Shown: positions 1 through 9,907, numbered from the stretch's first letter. The stretch is DNA of 13,085 nucleotides from Alphaproteobacteria bacterium MarineAlpha10_Bin3 (GCA_002937525.1 PTKA01000004.1:1-13085); one strand, 5' to 3'. The notes: a model not told the origin generated them from the sequence alone. Numbers and translations are program-made.

Positions 1-456
1 ATGGCGAACCGGGTGATCGGGGCCTGCGGGGGATCGGTTGACGGGGCGATTCTCGCCGTTCTGGGCGTGACCTTCAAACCAAATACCGACGATATGCGCG
101 AAGCGCCGAGCCTGGAAATCCTGCCGGCGTTGCAGGCGGCCGGCGCTCATATCCGCGCCTATGACCCCGAAGGCATGGCCAAAGCCGAACCGCTGTTGCC
201 GGGGGTGGAATGGTGCAGCGGCGCCTATGAGACGATGGACGATGCCACGGCGGTCATTATTCTGACCGAGTGGGATGAATTCCGCATGCTCGACCTGAGC
301 CGGGTCCGCGCGGCCCTGCGGCAACCCTTGATGCTCGATTTTCGTAATATCTATGGCACCGGCGAGATGTCCGCCGCAGGTTTCGTCTATCACAGCATTG
401 GCCGATCCGGTGTGGCGGCGGCGTCAATCCAGAGCGCGCTGGAGAACACCGCATGA
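1..456 (+). CDS. ugd: UDP-glucose 6-dehydrogenase, C-terminal part (5' partial)
   Basis: C-terminal UDP-binding domain of a UDP-glucose/GDP-mannose dehydrogenase family enzyme, which oxidises UDP-glucose to UDP-glucuronate with two NAD+ for surface polysaccharide synthesis in the cytosol. The diagnostic block [17 protein letters not shown] (about residues 21-37 of the visible part) and the later AYDPEGM and ILTEWDEFR blocks are typical of this domain. The N-terminal Rossmann fold and catalytic cysteine would lie left of the window. The ATG at base 1 aligns with an internal Met of homologues (the usual K-M-A-x-R-I-I context), so the gene is taken as partial rather than starting here. The stop TGA overlaps the ATG of the next gene (ATGA), implying translational coupling and one operon. 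A GDP-mannose dehydrogenase is less likely given the FKPNTDDMR signature. Confidence 0.9.
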   Translation: MANRVIGACGGSVDGAILAVLGVTFKPNTDDMREAPSLEILPALQAAGAHIRAYDPEGMAKAEPLLPGVEWCSGAYETMDDATAVIILTEWDEFRMLDLSRVRAALRQPLMLDFRNIYGTGEMSAAGFVYHSIGRSGVAAASIQSALENTA

Positions 457-1832
457 AGGGCCACCGCTTCGAGCCGCAAATTTTGCGCCAATACGATATC
501 CGGGGCACGGTCGGCGAAACGCTGCACACCGCCGACGCTTATGCGCTCGGCCGGTCGTTCGGGGCTGTCGTCGGGGCCGGCGATGGGCGGCTGGTCTGTG
601 TCGGATACGATGGCCGTTTGAGCTCGCCGGCGCTCGAAGAAAGCCTGGTGGAGGGGCTTTGCGACAGCGGCATGCGGGTGCTGCGGATCGGAATGGGACC
701 GACGCCGGCATTGTATTTTGCCACCCGCGCCATGCATGCCGATGGCGGCATCATGATCACCGGATCGCACAATCCGCCAGATCATAACGGTTTCAAGATG
801 ATGCTGGGCAACGCCCCGTTCTGGGGCGGCGACATCCAGAAGCTGGGCGACATCGCGGCCAAGGGCGACTGGCCCCAAGGCGACGGCGGCGCGATGGACC
901 TGCCGGTGATGGAAGCCTATGTCACCCGGCTGTTGATCGATTACACCGCGCCGCGCGGCTTGAAAGTTGCGTGGGATGCCGGCAACGGTTCCGCCGGCGA
1001 TGCGATGGTGCGGCTGACCGAGCAATTGCCCGGCCAGCATATTTTACTCAACGAAGTGGTGGACGGCACCTTTCCCGCCCATCATCCCGATCCGACCGTG
1101 CCCGAAAATCTGCTTCAGCTGCGCGAAGCCGTCGCCGCGCAGGGCTGCGATCTGGGCATCGCGTTCGATGGCGATGGCGACCGTATCGGCGTCGTCGACG
1201 GCCAGGGCCGTATTCTGTGGGGCGATCAGTTGCTGTCGATTTTCGCCGCCGATCTGCTGGCGCGGCGGCCAGGCGCGACCGTCATCGCCGATGTGAAGGC
1301 CAGTCAGGTCCTGTTCGACGAGATAGCGCGGCTTGGCGGAAAGCCGCTGATGGCGGCGACCGGGCATTCGATCATCAAGTCGAAGATGGCGGAACATTCG
1401 GCCCCGCTGGCCGGTGAAATGAGCGGGCATATTTTTTTCGCCGACCGTTATTACGGGTTCGACGATGCGCTTTATGCGGCGGTCCGCCTGCTGGATATCG
1501 TCGCGCGTGGCGACCGGTCGCTGGCGGCGATGCGCGACGCCTTGCCGCAAGTCGTCAATACGCCGGAAATCCGCTTCGACGTGCCCGAAGACCGCAAGTT
1601 CAAGATCGTCGACGAGGTCAAGGCGCGCCTTGCCGCATCCGGCGCAACACTCGATGACACGGACGGCGTCCGGGTGCGGAACGACGATGGCTGGTGGCTG
1701 TTGCGGGCATCCAACACCCAGGCGGTTCTGGTGGTCCGCTGCGAATCGCGCAACACGGCCGGCCTGCGGCGGCTGAAGGAAATTGTTGCCGAACAGTTGC
1801 GCCAGTGCGGCGTACAAGCGCCGGATTTTTAG
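453..1832 (+). CDS. manB: Phosphomannomutase/phosphoglucomutase
   Basis: 459-residue alpha-D-phosphohexomutase, full length for the ManB/AlgC/PgmG group, interconverting hexose 6- and 1-phosphates (mannose and/or glucose) for nucleotide-sugar synthesis in the cytosol. All four domain signatures are visible: the phosphoserine loop ITGSHNPP with catalytic Ser105, the Mg2+ loop DGDGDR with Asp239, Asp241 and Asp243, the sugar-specificity loop GEMSGH at 321-326, and the phosphate-binding loop RASNTQ at 418-423. The GEMSGH loop is the form seen in bifunctional PMM/PGM enzymes, so either activity is possible. The start is fixed by the ATGA overlap with the upstream dehydrogenase gene. The 3' end is only 9 bases from the stop of the convergent carboxypeptidase gene, and I see no terminator between them. 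Confidence 0.93.
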   Translation: MKGHRFEPQILRQYDIRGTVGETLHTADAYALGRSFGAVVGAGDGRLVCVGYDGRLSSPALEESLVEGLCDSGMRVLRIGMGPTPALYFATRAMHADGGIMITGSHNPPDHNGFKMMLGNAPFWGGDIQKLGDIAAKGDWPQGDGGAMDLPVMEAYVTRLLIDYTAPRGLKVAWDAGNGSAGDAMVRLTEQLPGQHILLNEVVDGTFPAHHPDPTVPENLLQLREAVAAQGCDLGIAFDGDGDRIGVVDGQGRILWGDQLLSIFAADLLARRPGATVIADVKASQVLFDEIARLGGKPLMAATGHSIIKSKMAEHSAPLAGEMSGHIFFADRYYGFDDALYAAVRLLDIVARGDRSLAAMRDALPQVVNTPEIRFDVPEDRKFKIVDEVKARLAASGATLDDTDGVRVRNDDGWWLLRASNTQAVLVVRCESRNTAGLRRLKEIVAEQLRQCGVQAPDF

Positions 1833-1841
1833 GAATATTTG

Positions 1842-3131
1842 TTAACGGGCTCGTTTCGCCGTCTGGCTATTTGGCGCATCGCTTGTCGATACCCGGTTGG
1901 GTGGAATGGCGATGCAGGGGATTTTGCGCCGTTCAAGCCGCACGCATGCGGTGCGCGCGCTGGCGGCGGTTAACCCAATGAGCCGCGCCCGGTACATCAA
2001 CCGCTTGCCGGCGTAATAGGGCGAAATGCTGACCCGGGTGTTGCCGTTCAGTTTGGGTGCGCGGGTGATGGCGCGCTGAACGGCCCGCCGCGCCGGGTTG
2101 ATATCGCCATAGGCACCGACCTGTATGGCCCACTCTTTCGAATAATCTGGCGGCGTTGGCGCCGGATTCGGCCTGGGGCGCCGTGTCGTGCGGGCCGGGG
2201 GCCGGTGTTTGAGGGTCCGGGCGGATTTTGCCGCCGGCGCGGCTCGTTTCGCCGCCACGCGCCGGGCCGGTTTTCGTTGCAACGGAATCGTGGTTTTTGC
2301 GGTATTGGCGATTTTCCTGAAGCCGCGTTCCAGCAATTTAGCGATATGTTTGTCGCGCGATCCCGCCGTGCGGCCGCCGAACACGACCGCGATCAGCCGC
2401 CGGTCGCCACGTTTGGCCGAGGCGGCAAGATTGAACCCCGAAGCCCTTATATAGCCGGTTTTGATGCCGTCGGCGCCCGGAAAGCTTCGCAGCAAACTAT
2501 TGTGATTCTGGAACCGCTTGCCGCGAAAGGTATATTGCTGGCGTGAAAAATAGCGGTATTGCCTGGGAAAATTCTGAATCAATTGACGGGCCAGCGTCGC
2601 CATGTCCCTTGCGGTCGAGCGGTGACGCCGGTTCGGCAATCCCGAGGCGTTGCGAAAGTTCGTGCGGCGCATGCCGAGTTCCCGGGCCTTGGCGGTCATC
2701 ATGCGGGCGAATTTCACCTCCGTGCCACCGAGCGCTTCGGCGACGACGACCGCGGCATCATTCGCCGATTTCGTGATCAGCGCCAGGATCAAAGCCTCGA
2801 CGGCGATGGTCTCGCCTTTTTTCAGCCCCAGCTTCGTGGGCGATATGCCCGCCGCGCGGCGCGACACCGAAAGTTTCCGCGACAAAGTAAGCCGGCCGCG
2901 TTCCAGGGCTTCGAAGAGCATGTAAAGCGTCATCATCTTGGTCAGCGAGGCCGGGTAGTTCCGGGTGTCCGGGTTGACCGCGTACAGCACCCGGCCGTTA
3001 TCTGCGTCCATGACAATCGCGGCATAACGGGCCTGCACCGAAGACACTCCGGCAATTAAAGAAACCCCAAACACAACGATGGATAGGAAAAAGATTAGAC
3101 TTGATCTTCGTGTATAGCCGGAATGTTTCAT
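1842..3131 (-). CDS. dacF: D-alanyl-D-alanine carboxypeptidase with SPOR domain (DacF-like, S11)
   Basis: 429-residue penicillin-binding protein of peptidase family S11, which trims the terminal D-Ala from peptidoglycan stem peptides in the periplasm. An N-terminal hydrophobic segment (about 12-33) ending near V-Q-A is a signal peptide. The three serine-DD-peptidase motifs are present in order: SLTK with nucleophile Ser62 and Lys65, SAN at 122-124, and KTG at 224-226. The catalytic domain ends near residue 285. A basic, Pro/Ala-rich linker (about 285-330) follows, then a SPOR domain (about 334-409, starting WAIQVGAYG), which in this family binds denuded glycan at division septa. The usual PBP5 C-terminal beta domain and membrane anchor helix are absent; the SPOR arrangement is common in alphaproteobacteria. 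The gene is divergent from the selenoprotein gene across a 149-bp gap. Confidence 0.92.
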   Translation of the reverse strand: MKHSGYTRRSSLIFFLSIVVFGVSLIAGVSSVQARYAAIVMDADNGRVLYAVNPDTRNYPASLTKMMTLYMLFEALERGRLTLSRKLSVSRRAAGISPTKLGLKKGETIAVEALILALITKSANDAAVVVAEALGGTEVKFARMMTAKARELGMRRTNFRNASGLPNRRHRSTARDMATLARQLIQNFPRQYRYFSRQQYTFRGKRFQNHNSLLRSFPGADGIKTGYIRASGFNLAASAKRGDRRLIAVVFGGRTAGSRDKHIAKLLERGFRKIANTAKTTIPLQRKPARRVAAKRAAPAAKSARTLKHRPPARTTRRPRPNPAPTPPDYSKEWAIQVGAYGDINPARRAVQRAITRAPKLNGNTRVSISPYYAGKRLMYRARLIGLTAASARTACVRLERRKIPCIAIPPNRVSTSDAPNSQTAKRAR

Positions 3132-3268
3132 TGTGCGTTAAATATAATTCTAATGCCAAGCCGGTTCAGGTACTTTGAATACTATCTGAAACGTAGATAA
3201 ATCGCTACTGGGTATCCAGGGGTCTTTATCGCTCGTTTCCATGATATACAGTGAACGCTGGGCTCAAA

Positions 3269-3277
3269 AGAGGGGGG
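3269..3277 (+). promoter_or_regulatory. Ribosome binding site of the selenoprotein gene
   Basis: Purine run AGAGGGGGG just before ATG 3281; its GAGG core is 7 bases upstream. It favours ATG 3281 over the in-frame GTG at 3251, which has no such site. Confidence 0.6.
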
Positions 3278-3280
3278 ATC

Positions 3281-4153
3281 ATGTCAGTCGGCTATATCAA
3301 GGCCATCACCGAGCGTTACGAAAAACTCGGCTATGCCGCCTATCAATGGGTCCAGGCCAATGATCCGCCACCGTTCGCGCCGTTGCGCAAACCGCTCAAG
3401 GATTGCCGCATCGGCATGCTGTCGACATCGGGCGCCTATGTGGTCGGCCAGAAGGCATATTTTTATAAGGACGACACCTCGACCCGGACCATCGCGGCCA
3501 CGACCGACAAGCGACATATCCACTTCTCCCATCTCACCGAAAACTATCTTCCGGGCCCGCGGCGCGATCCGGGCTGCATTGTTCCGGTGGACGCCTTGCA
3601 GCGCCTGGCAGCGGAAAATGCAATCGGCGCGGTGGCCCCGGACGTAATTTCGTGCATGGGCGCGGTTTATTCGCAACGCCGGGTTCGCGAGGAACTCGCG
3701 CCGTCATTGCTGGAGACATTTCAAAGCCAGCATGTGGACGCCGTGCTTCTGGTGCCGATGTGACCGGTTTGCCACCAGACCGTGTGTCTGGTCGCCCGTC
3801 ACCTGGAAGCCGCCGGCATCGCGACGATATGTCTGGGCAGCGCGCTCGATATCTTGCAGTCGGGCAACCCGCCGCGCGGCGCCTTCACCGATTTTCCGCT
3901 CGGCCATACCGCCGGCCCGCCGGACGATCCAGAGCAGCAATACCGCATTGTCCGCGATAGCTTGCGGGCGCTCGACTCGATTTCGACGCCCGGCGATATC
4001 CGCCATCTCAACGTCGCATGGCCCGGCGGCGATGCCTGGCGGATCGAGGCCGAGCGCGGCGACAGCAGTGACGAACGCTCGCCCCGCGATACCGAACCGC
4101 GCTATCAGACCGAACAAGACCGCGTCTTGGCGGCGGCAATGGCTGGAAACTGA
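3281..4153 (+). CDS. Selenoprotein of the glycine/sarcosine/betaine/proline reductase B family (UGA read as Sec)
   Basis: One 290-residue frame if the UGA at 3761-3763 is decoded as selenocysteine (Sec161). Family features lie on both sides of it. Upstream is an N-terminal region with MLSTSGAYV, then HIHFSHLTENYLP, VPVDALQRLAAENAIG and VDAVLLVPM. Downstream come PVCHQTVCLVARHLEAAGIA, a GSALDI block, and FTDFPLGHTAGPP, which resembles the family's TDFPLGNPCGKP. The UGA lies in a U-x-x-C motif (Sec161, Cys164), the redox site type of GrdB/PrdB-like proteins. A SECIS-like hairpin directly follows. GrdB and PrdB are dithiol-dependent reductases of glycine or D-proline; the substrate here is unknown. 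No grdA, grdE, prdA or sel genes are in the window, so the partner proteins and selenium machinery must be elsewhere. A naive call would stop at 3763 (160 residues). The alternative, a nonsense-mutated Cys homologue, is less likely given the hairpin. Confidence 0.88.
3761..3763 (+). other. In-frame UGA selenocysteine codon (Sec161)
   Basis: The single in-frame stop between two halves of one conserved protein, at the first position of a U-x-x-C motif where cysteine occurs in non-selenium homologues. It is TGA, not TAG or TAA, as recoding requires. Confidence 0.85.
3771..3795 (+). promoter_or_regulatory. Bacterial SECIS element (SelB-binding hairpin)
   Basis: ACCAGAC (3774-3780) pairs perfectly with GTCTGGT (3786-3792) around the five-base loop CGTGT. 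A C-C mismatch at 3773/3793 is followed by two more pairs (3772-3794, 3771-3795). The loop begins 18 nt after the UGA and has G at its second position. Both fit the known rules for bacterial SECIS elements: the apical loop lies a short distance downstream of the UGA and has G within its first two bases. The hairpin lies inside the coding sequence, as in E. coli fdhF. Confidence 0.82.
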
Positions 4154-4158
4154 ACCAG

Positions 4159-4177
4159 GCGGGCCACGCCGGCCCGT
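4159..4177 (+). terminator. Possible hairpin after the selenoprotein gene
   Basis: CGGGCC (4160-4165) and GGCCCG (4171-4176) form a 6-bp GC stem with a 5-base loop, 6 bases after the selenoprotein stop. There is no T run after it, so a factor-independent terminator is only a guess. Confidence 0.25.
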
Positions 4178-4229
4178 GGGCATCTTCCCCATTTGGGATT
4201 GCGGATGTATCGCGAGTCCGGGTATTTTG

Positions 4230-4240
4230 CTGCATTGCAC
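4230..4240 (+). promoter_or_regulatory. PhaR-like operator, upstream copy
   Basis: CTGCATTGCAC differs by one base from the CTGC-N3-GCAG operator described for the PHA regulator PhaR in Rhodobacter. It lies just upstream of the putative phasin promoter. Assignment rests on the motif and on the phasin-like gene that follows. Confidence 0.3.
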
Positions 4241-4248
4241 AAAAACCA

Positions 4249-4277
4249 TTGGCAATGCGGCCAGTTTTTCATATCTG
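4249..4277 (+). promoter_or_regulatory. Sigma70-type promoter of the phasin-like gene
   Basis: TTGGCA (4249-4254) and TATCTG (4272-4277) are separated by 17 bases, giving a predicted start near 4284 and a leader of about 60-90 bases. This is the best promoter match in the gap between the selenoprotein gene and the phasin-like gene. Confidence 0.4.
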
Positions 4278-4285
4278 ACGTTATG

Positions 4286-4296
4286 TTGCGATGCAG
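4286..4296 (+). promoter_or_regulatory. PhaR-like operator, downstream copy
   Basis: TTGCGATGCAG also differs by one base from CTGC-N3-GCAG. It sits over the predicted transcription start, where a bound repressor would block initiation. With the copy at 4230-4240 it brackets the promoter. Confidence 0.3.
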
Positions 4297-4374
4297 CAAT
4301 ACCGGATTGCGCACCGCGTTACGAACAGATGTGGGAGTACGGCACGATGTCGAAAAAGACACAGGATACGTCGA

Positions 4375-4653
4375 ATGCCTCGGCCGCCATGGCAGGCGAG
4401 TGCGCTCTGCCTCGATGCCTATGGCCAGATTGGCGCGTCCTGTCTCGCTTATTTGCGGAATGCGACGGATCCTGGCATGACGGCGGTTCTGGCGGCAACG
4501 TCGATTCACGAGGTCATGGACGTTCAGATCGATTGCGCGCAGCAGCGCTACGATGTTTTCATCGCCGAGGGTACGAAAAGTTCCGCGCTATCGATGCGTC
4601 GCGCGGCAGGTATATCGTGTTATATGATTGTCTTTCCCCTCGGGGCAAAATAA
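4375..4653 (+). CDS. Short phasin-like protein, start uncertain, possibly frameshifted
   Basis: Phasins coat polyhydroxyalkanoate granules. The frame ending at 4653 has a phasin-like core: ALCLDAYGQIGASCLAYL, then a helix with SIHEVMDVQIDCAQQRYDVF and IAEGTKSSALSMRRAA, matching the family pattern of a DVQ..YA...YD.F..E..K.S helix. As called, the protein is 92 residues with an AGGA at 4363-4366 before the ATG. However, ATG 4347, in another frame, has a better Shine-Dalgarno (GGGAG, 4333-4337) and a typical N-terminus, MSKKTQDTSNASAAMAG. It would join the phasin core if one base were skipped near 4390-4400. So either the gene starts at 4375 or it is a frameshifted phasin gene starting at 4347. 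The C-terminus (CYMIVFPLGAK) is short for the family. It is followed 42 bases later by clpS. Confidence 0.5.
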   Translation: MPRPPWQASALCLDAYGQIGASCLAYLRNATDPGMTAVLAATSIHEVMDVQIDCAQQRYDVFIAEGTKSSALSMRRAAGISCYMIVFPLGAK

Positions 4654-4695
4654 GCAATATTGACGGGATGGCGGTTAGGGCTGGCGTGAGAGGCG

Positions 4696-5022
4696 ATGAG
4701 CGAGCAAAATAACGATACCGATGGCGGCGTTAAAACCGGTGTGGTCGTCAAAACCAAACCGAAAACTAAAAAGCCATCATTATATAAAGTGCTGATGTTG
4801 AACGATGACTATACGCCGATGGAATTCGTCGTCCATATTCTCGAACGGTTCTTCAACAAGGGGCAGGAGGATGCGACCCGGATCATGTTGCATGTACACC
4901 AGAAGGGGGTCGGCGTATGCGGCGTGTTCTCTTTTGAAGTCGCCGAAACAAAGGTGACCCTGGTCATGGATTTCGCCCGTAAGCACCAACATCCGTTGCA
5001 GTGTACTCTGGAAAAGGAATAA
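4696..5022 (+). CDS. clpS: ATP-dependent Clp protease adaptor ClpS
   Basis: 108-residue N-end rule adaptor that delivers substrates with destabilising N-terminal residues to ClpA-ClpP in the cytosol. The unstructured basic N-terminus (1-28) is followed by the ClpS core. The substrate pocket motif [10 protein letters not shown] (Asn36, Asp37, Asp38), the MLHVHQKG block with His68 corresponding to E. coli His66, and the end motif [10 protein letters not shown] are all present. Length is normal. GAGAGG precedes the ATG by only 2 bases, a tight spacing, but no other start fits better. It is followed 7 bases later by clpA, a conserved operon. Confidence 0.96.
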   Translation: MSEQNNDTDGGVKTGVVVKTKPKTKKPSLYKVLMLNDDYTPMEFVVHILERFFNKGQEDATRIMLHVHQKGVGVCGVFSFEVAETKVTLVMDFARKHQHPLQCTLEKE

Positions 5023-5029
5023 AACGCCC

Positions 5030-7351
<2,322 letters not shown>

Positions 7352-7417
7352 TCCCGGTCCGCGGATCGGCGTTACCGCGGCCAAGTGCCATGCGTTTGTT
7401 GTCGGCGGCGCTTGCTT

Positions 7418-7552
7418 TCAGGCGTCGGCTGCCGCCTGCGACACGATCCGCTCGGCGGGGAAGCGCACCGTAACCGTAGTGCCGACGCCAAACACACTTT
7501 GTAGATCCAGTGATCCACCGTGTAGTTCGACGAGAGATTTGCTCAATGGCAA
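7418..7552 (-). pseudogene. Histidine kinase relic: C-terminal end of the ATPase domain
   Basis: Reading from 7552 leftwards gives LPLSKSLVELHGGSLDLQS, then VFGVGTTVTVRFPAERI and a stop at 7418-7420. This is the classic end of a HATPase_c domain, just after the GLGL box. It is the missing tail of the kinase at 7641-9861, but in a different frame and separated from it by the 94-bp patch. It has no start of its own. Confidence 0.75.
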
Positions 7553-7646
7553 ACGTATCTGGAAGGAAAAATTCGTAGGCTAATCTAGACCTGACAGACG
7601 CCGCATCAAAATTGGTAACTGTCAGATCAAGTCGCGACTACTACAC
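7553..7646. other. Foreign 94-bp patch inside the kinase gene
   Basis: Kinase homology stops after GIGIALE and resumes at LPLSKSL. The 94 bases between encode no N-box/F-box/GTGLG sequence in any of the three minus frames, each of which has stops. The length is close to the ~28 codons it replaces, so the original sequence was substituted rather than merely interrupted. The patch contains the inverted repeat at 7585-7631. Confidence 0.6.
7585..7631. repeat. Imperfect inverted repeat, possible insertion-element remnant
   Basis: CTAGACCTGACAG (7585-7597) and CTGTCAGATCAAG (7619-7631) are inverted copies matching at 11 of 13 positions, with 7 perfect innermost bases, around a 21-base spacer. TG/CA dinucleotides sit at the inner tips, as in ends of several insertion sequence families. 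No transposase is present; identity of any parent element is unknown. Confidence 0.45.
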
Positions 7647-9443
7647 TTCAAGCGCGATGCCGATGCCGGTGTCAAAAATTTGGAACACATAGCCGTCATC
7701 CGGGCGGGACCAGGCTCTTATGGTGACTTCGCCGCTAGGCTGCGTGAATTTTATCGCGTTGGACAGGAGGTTGAGCAGGATTTGCTTGAACATGCGTTCG
7801 TTGGCGTATAGCGGACCAAGTTGGTTCGTAATCTCCGATTTTAGATTCACGCCGGCCGTCTTCGCGCTCCCGTTCAACAAATTCAGGCAGTCCCCGGCGA
7901 CCTTGAAAACATCAATGGCGACTTCGTGGAGTTCGGCCTCGTTCGCCTCGACCTTCGAGAGGTCGAGAATGTCGTTGATGAGTGCGAGCAGTTGGTTGCC
8001 GGCCGCGTTGATATCCTTTGCGTATTCAACATATTTCGGGATGTTGATCGGCCCGAATAACTGTCTATGGATTATATTCGAGAATCCGATGATGCCGTTC
8101 AAGGGCGTGCGTAACTCGTGGCTCATGTTGGCAAGGAACTCGGACTTGGCCAAGCTGGAAAACTTGGCATCTTCCTTGGCGTTGATTAACGCCACCTCTG
8201 CATTCATGCGCATAGTGATATCCGTGTCAGCCCCGCGATAGCCGTGATATTCTTCAGCCGCGTCGAATACCGGAACACCGCTGACGTTTATGTGGCGTTG
8301 TTTCCCATCGACGCCCGTAATCTCGTATTCCAGATTACTGAACGCCCGGTGCGCCTCCAGGTCTTCGAAATGTCGCCGCCATTTTTGCGGATTAGCTTGG
8401 ATATCGCGGTCCGAGATGAAATCCCGCCGGGTCTTGCCGATGACGGCTTCGGGTGCAACTTTCATCGCCTCGTAGAACCGATCGGAAATGTAGATAAATT
8501 TACTGTCCTTATCCGTTTCCCAGAACCAGTCCGATGCCACCGTGGCTACATCCCGGAACCGCTGTTCGCTGTTCCGCAGCGCTTTTTCCACCTGTTTGCG
8601 TTCGGCAAGCTCGTACTCCAGTTGCGCGGTGCGCATTTCGACCCTTTGTTCGAGCTGCGCGCGGGCTTCCTCGACCAATTGCAGCGCGCGCTCGGTCTTC
8701 TCCACCATGCGATTAAAGCTGGTGGCCAAATCGCCGAATTCGTCCTGGCTTTCGATGTCAATTCGGTGCGCCAGATTTCCATCGCCAATGATCTCGGTGC
8801 CGCGCACCAACGCACGTATGGGCATGACGATGCGTTGGGACAACATAAAGGCCGAACCGCATCCGACCAACAAAGCAATGGTGCCGGTCACGAGCAGCAA
8901 TAGGGTCGCCGTGGCGGTCGAGGCCTTCGCATCGGCTGCCGCGCGGATCATCTCGTCGTGGATCAAGGGTTGGATTTGGTCGTCCAGAATGCGGTCGATC
9001 TCCTTAAGGTCTGCCTCGAACCTCGCCAACTTCCCGCGCACCGAGTCGGTAATCGCGATGATCTCGTTTCCCGCCGCCACCACGTCACCGAAGGTCGTTG
9101 CAATCTGGTCGAGCCATTGCGTCTCGTCGACCGCCATGGCGGTTGCGCGATACCGCCTTTGGGCGCGTATGAAGCCGGCCTCCGAATCGGCGATCGCCCG
9201 CTTCAAGGCCGGATTGGGTCTCAGGATATAGCCTTCGATCGCGGCAAAGGCCCCAAATGCGTCGATTTCCATTTCGAGTGCGGCATAGCTCTTCGCCTGT
9301 GCGTCGGGCGCGGCACGGTCGATGGCGGGTTGGAGTTTGTCGTCGATCAGCGCGCGGATGGCGACGACGCCGTTTTGAAACACGCCAAGGTCGTTGAAAC
9401 GCAGCTTCGCCAACGCCGTAATCTCGTCGCCCAGGGTCTTACT
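7641..9443 (-). pseudogene. Sensor histidine kinase, main fragment (HAMP-PAS-HisKA-partial ATPase)
   Basis: The large remaining frame of a membrane-bound two-component sensor kinase, which would autophosphorylate and pass phosphate to an unidentified response regulator. Going leftwards: a helical periplasmic sensor domain (9443 to about 8920), a second membrane segment rich in Leu/Val (about 8840-8915), HAMP (about 8690-8840), a short coiled coil, PAS (about 8190-8560), HisKA with phosphoacceptor His at 8118-8120 in [11 protein letters not shown], and the ATPase N box NLLSNAIKF and G1 box FDTGIGI. It ends in tandem TAG codons at the 94-bp patch, lacking the ATP lid and G2 box, so it should not bind ATP properly. 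The 5' end is cut by a frameshift at 9441-9447. An ORF call might start it at ATG 9530, but the first residues there are out of frame with the real protein. Confidence 0.8.
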
Positions 9444-9861
9444 CTCTATAGAGGACCGCGACTTTCGCGCCCAGCGCCCGCTCCTCCTTGGTCTCGACCA
9501 GTCGCATGAAAATTTCCGCGTAGCGCTCAAAGTCGCGCCTGGAGTCTATTATTCTGTCGAGGTTTTCCTGCCCCAAGTCCCGAACGTAATCAAGCACCGC
9601 TAGGGCGGTCTCGCCGGCATTGATTTCCATCTCCAGGACGGCCTGTTCGAGCGGTTCTTCGATCTCGATAACTTGCCGAAACTTCCTGTCGATTTCTTCG
9701 GTAAACAGGTATGAAACGAGCCCGCCGGCGACCACGACCAACAATAATGCCCCGAATGATAAATACAGTTTGACGGAGACTTTCCAGCCTTCCGTCAATG
9801 ATGCAAGGGCCGTATGGCGAGCGCGAAGAGGCGTTTTGTCGTCGGTCGTGCGGTCCTGCAT
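9439..9861 (-). pseudogene. Sensor histidine kinase, N-terminal fragment (frameshifted)
   Basis: 140-codon 5' end of the same kinase gene: a short basic cytoplasmic start, a first membrane helix (about residues 32-53, LYLSFGALLLVVVAGG), and the beginning of an extracytoplasmic helical sensor domain. It ends VLYRE-stop at 9439. The next frame continues [16 protein letters not shown] without loss of pattern. The junction is an AGAGAG run (CTCTCT on the plus strand, 9442-9447). Adding back one AG unit would restore a continuous [12 protein letters not shown], so a 2-base contraction is the simplest explanation. If expressed as it stands, it would be only a membrane stub. Confidence 0.75.
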
Positions 9862-9907
9862 TGCGCCATGTCTCGTGCATTGTGGATTGGCGGCACACTA
9901 CATATGA

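Noticed and set aside
1..3. The ATG at the first base as the true start of the dehydrogenase gene
   Set aside because: The sequence aligns with the interior of full-length enzymes, so the N-terminal domain and catalytic Cys lie outside the window.
3132..3280. Divergent promoters for the carboxypeptidase and selenoprotein genes
   Set aside because: TATACA (3245-3250) and an AT-rich TATATT on the minus strand could be -10 boxes, but neither has a convincing -35 element at proper spacing. The gap holds nothing else I can support.
3281..3763. A genuine short gene ending at the TGA, with a separate gene from 3782
   Set aside because: The two halves are in one frame and belong to one protein family, the stop is in the redox motif, and a SECIS-like hairpin follows it.
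3732..4712. A 326-codon plus-strand frame spanning the selenoprotein end and the phasin-like gene
   Set aside because: It is out of frame with both the selenoprotein and the phasin core; its product is Arg/Pro-rich with no family pattern. Only its part after ATG 4347 may be a true phasin N-terminus.
7352..7417. A clpA terminator built on the near-palindrome around TCCGCGGA (about 7354-7369)
   Set aside because: The self-complementary stretch leaves no room for a loop and no T run follows.
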